Shown here piece by piece: positions 31,808 through 33,427 of a DNA stretch of 33,427 nt; position 1 is the stretch's first letter; each line of letters starts with the position of its first letter. Origin of the DNA: Deltaproteobacteria bacterium (GTDB lineage: Bacteria; Myxococcota; B64-G9); NCBI GenBank assembly GCA_019314375.1, contig JAFCZJ010000095.1:1-33427 (forward strand), read 5' to 3'. A model generated the notes under the pieces. It saw only the letters and a list, made by a program, of their open reading frames with translations, was not told where the DNA came from and did no database searches. Made by a program: the position numbers and the translations under genes.

Positions 31808-32419
31808 TTATTCCAGGAGGGCGGCGAGGAGATCGGCGGCCTGGGCGGCGGAGCGAATGTTGGCGCTAAGAAGGTAGCGGCCACGCGCGCTGGAACTTCG
31901 TCCCTTTTCTGTGATTGTCGCCTTGCCGTGCTGATGTGGCTCTGGAAGCCCGACGGACAGTTCCAGGTACAGACCTTCCTGTTGGGCTCGAATCTCGTAT
32001 CCGAAAGAATCGTAGCTGTCCTCTGTGCAGCGATTGCGATCCGCAATCCACCCGCCGGCCTCGACCGCCGCGATCGCCTCTTCGAAAGAGCGGGCCGAAC
32101 TCAAACTGGATTCGAGGCGGTCGAGTTCCTTGCTGGCCCGCCCGCCGTCGAGAACCGACACGAAAAGCTTGGCCTCACCGACTTCGATCGAGGCCGCCAT
32201 GGGGCCACCGAACAATCTTTCGAGGTAGTTGATGCCCTCATACCGGGTAACGAAGGTGACGCGCGCGTAGAAATCGTCGAGGACCGCCACGGCATGATTG
32301 GCCCCCGGGCTGACCTCGCCGGAAGTCCTGACCATGTTTCCCCGAAGGCTCTCAACAGTCCATCCGGCCCGCTCAAGCCGCGTTCGTAGCGCCTCTGGGC
32401 TCCTCGGCATCCGTGTCAT
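31808..32419 (-). CDS. Hypothetical protein, 203 residues
   Basis: I do not recognise this protein. It has no signal peptide or membrane segment and looks like a soluble mixed alpha/beta protein. The N-terminal part (LRTRLERAGWTVESL, VRTSGEV) is followed by beta-rich stretches (HAVAVLDDFYARVTFV, KLFVSVLDGG), and the end is Ala-rich helix (SAAQAADLLAALLE). The minus frame is preferred over the overlapping plus frame (31493-32389) because its composition is ordinary and its start sits at a plausible promoter: TATACT ends 6 nt before ATG 32419, so the mRNA may be leaderless. Divergent from the outer-membrane protein gene with only 55 bp between. Confidence 0.6.
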   Translation of the reverse strand: MTRMPRSPEALRTRLERAGWTVESLRGNMVRTSGEVSPGANHAVAVLDDFYARVTFVTRYEGINYLERLFGGPMAASIEVGEAKLFVSVLDGGRASKELDRLESSLSSARSFEEAIAAVEAGGWIADRNRCTEDSYDSFGYEIRAQQEGLYLELSVGLPEPHQHGKATITEKGRSSSARGRYLLSANIRSAAQAADLLAALLE

Positions 32420-32474
32420 GACCAGAGTATACCTAAGCCTGTCCTGTTTTCGAAGCCTGTGCTAAGACTTAATC
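32420..32474. promoter_or_regulatory. Short divergent promoter region with possible leaderless starts
   Basis: This 55-bp gap separates divergent genes. On the minus strand TATACT lies 6 nt before ATG 32419; on the plus strand TAAGAC lies about 7 nt before ATG 32475. Both would place the transcription start at or next to the ATG. No clear Shine-Dalgarno precedes ATG 32475, and only a weak, distant AGG precedes the other. Confidence 0.35.
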
Positions 32475-33427
32475 ATGCATCGCATTCTTTGGCTCTGCGG
32501 GATTTTGATGATGGCTGCGCCGTCGGCCTGGGCTTGGGATTTTGAGGGTCGATTTCGGGTTCAGCTTGGGCAGGAGTTTGATTCGAATGCGCTGCGTGTT
32601 TATGGGGAGCGGGACTCGGACCTGGTGCGGCCTGACTTTTTGACTCGTCTGGTCGTCAAGGCACAGTTGGCGGCGGCGCATGATCGCAATCGCTTCTCTT
32701 TGGACTACCTGGGGGGGGCCAGACTTTTTTACAGCGAGCACGATGAACACCTTTTGGCCACCCGCCTGCTGGGACGATACAGCCACCTTTTGCCCCATCG
32801 CCGCAAGGTTGGCCTTCGCCTGGGCCTGATGGACACAAGCCAGGTGGTGCACAGTCGGGATTATCTGCTTTTTGATGGGGAGGTCTTTGCCGGCCTGCCG
32901 ATTCACGCTTCGACTCGCCTTGAGGCCTTTGCCGGAGGACGACACTTCAACTTCAAGCCGGATCGGGATCGGGAGGTCTTGAAGTTCTCCCACCTGGGGC
33001 CGAGCATGGGCCTGCGCTTGCAGAGTCGCCTGAGCCCATCGTGGACCGCCCGCTTGAGTTACCGCTTTGAGCTGCGCTTCTTCGACAGCCCCATCATCGA
33101 AGACAACCTGGACACGTCCTGGGCCTCAAAGGGACCTTCCAGCGCAGTTGGACCCCGGGGAAGCGGCTCATCTTGCAAGGCTCCTATTTCTTGTCGGCCA
33201 ACGCATCCAACAGCCAGGGGTCTTCCGCCTTGTGGCATCGATTGCAGGCCGTCATCTCCATGCAACTCCCCGCGGACTTGGCCCTGCATTTGATGGGCAC
33301 CCTGCAGTTCACCCAATACCCGGACGGAATCTTCTTGGACAAATCGGCCTATGAACCGGACGCCGACGAAAACGAAAACGCCCTGGTCTTGCGCCTGAGT
33401 TGGCGGATGTGGGATGAGTTGCACTTG
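32475..33427 (+). CDS. Outer-membrane beta-barrel protein, frameshifted and cut by window edge
   Basis: The gene begins MHRILWLCGILMMAAPSAWA, a signal peptide, and continues with alternating amphipathic strands typical of an outer-membrane barrel (FRVQLGQEFDSNALRVYG, FSLDYLGGARLFYS, ARLSYRFELRFF). The annotated frame runs to a stop at 33291-33293, but from about 33113 its composition becomes non-natural. The -1 frame from there continues the barrel pattern (VLGLKGTFQRSWTPGKRLI, LALHLMGTLQFTQYPDG, ALVLRLSWRMWDEL) open to the window end. One missing base near 33105-33118 explains this. Family not recognised; the right part is outside the window. A sequence error is as likely as a true mutation. 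Confidence 0.75.

Noticed and set aside
31493..32389. Open frame of 298 codons on the plus strand
   Set aside because: Overlaps DUF1016 copy 2 and the 203-residue gene; no signal, no domain and unnatural composition.

Overview
The window looks like chromosomal DNA of a Gram-negative deltaproteobacterium-type organism, most likely Myxococcota or a relative such as Bradymonadia. The pointers are lipoproteins with Asp-Ala-Gly-Thr linkers, a secreted protease with thrombospondin type-3 repeats, an MJ0042-type zinc-ribbon + GYF + TPR membrane protein, many envelope lipoproteins, and sigma-54 regulation. This placement is inference from protein style; no marker gene fixes the taxon.

Layout. (1) 1-7773, all minus strand: a papain-like protease with TSP3 repeats (cut by the left edge), an excisionase-type HTH protein translationally coupled to a DUF1016/YhcG nuclease, a HEPN/MNT pair resembling type VII toxin-antitoxin systems, a GH9 glycosidase lipoprotein and a small Cys-rich lipoprotein. 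(2) 7993-13997, plus strand: three consecutive parvulin-type (PpiC/SurA) periplasmic chaperones, the middle one frameshifted, then uvrA. (3) 22305 down to 14090, minus strand: a probable five-gene operon of zinc-ribbon/GYF/TPR protein, serS, an LpoA-like PBP activator, an M50 site-2 protease and a zinc-ribbon membrane protein. (4) 22621-30408, plus strand: grpE, dnaK, a DnaJ with half the usual zinc domain, a sensor histidine kinase and an NtrC-type response regulator, followed by a near-perfect sigma-54 promoter in front of a periplasmic coiled-coil protein. (5) 30445-33427: a second DUF1016 paralogue, an orphan 203-aa protein, and a frameshifted outer-membrane beta-barrel gene cut by the right edge.

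How it fits together. Much of the window concerns envelope and protein quality control: parvulins for outer-membrane protein folding, a peptidoglycan-synthase activator, an intramembrane protease, and a complete DnaK machine apparently co-transcribed with its own two-component system. The strongest lead for something undescribed is region 4. A GrpE-DnaK-DnaJ set is fused at operon level to a histidine kinase and a sigma-54 activator, and a consensus sigma-54 promoter lies about 140 bp beyond the activator gene. The two DUF1016 genes are the second lead: each carries a short duplicated, hairpin-forming repeat at the equivalent place in its linker.

Two genes (9237-10114 and 32475-33427) change frame once each, with the same polarity, as a single missing base would cause. 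They may be sequence errors rather than biology. No tRNA, rRNA, CRISPR array, insertion sequence or convincing intrinsic terminator was seen.
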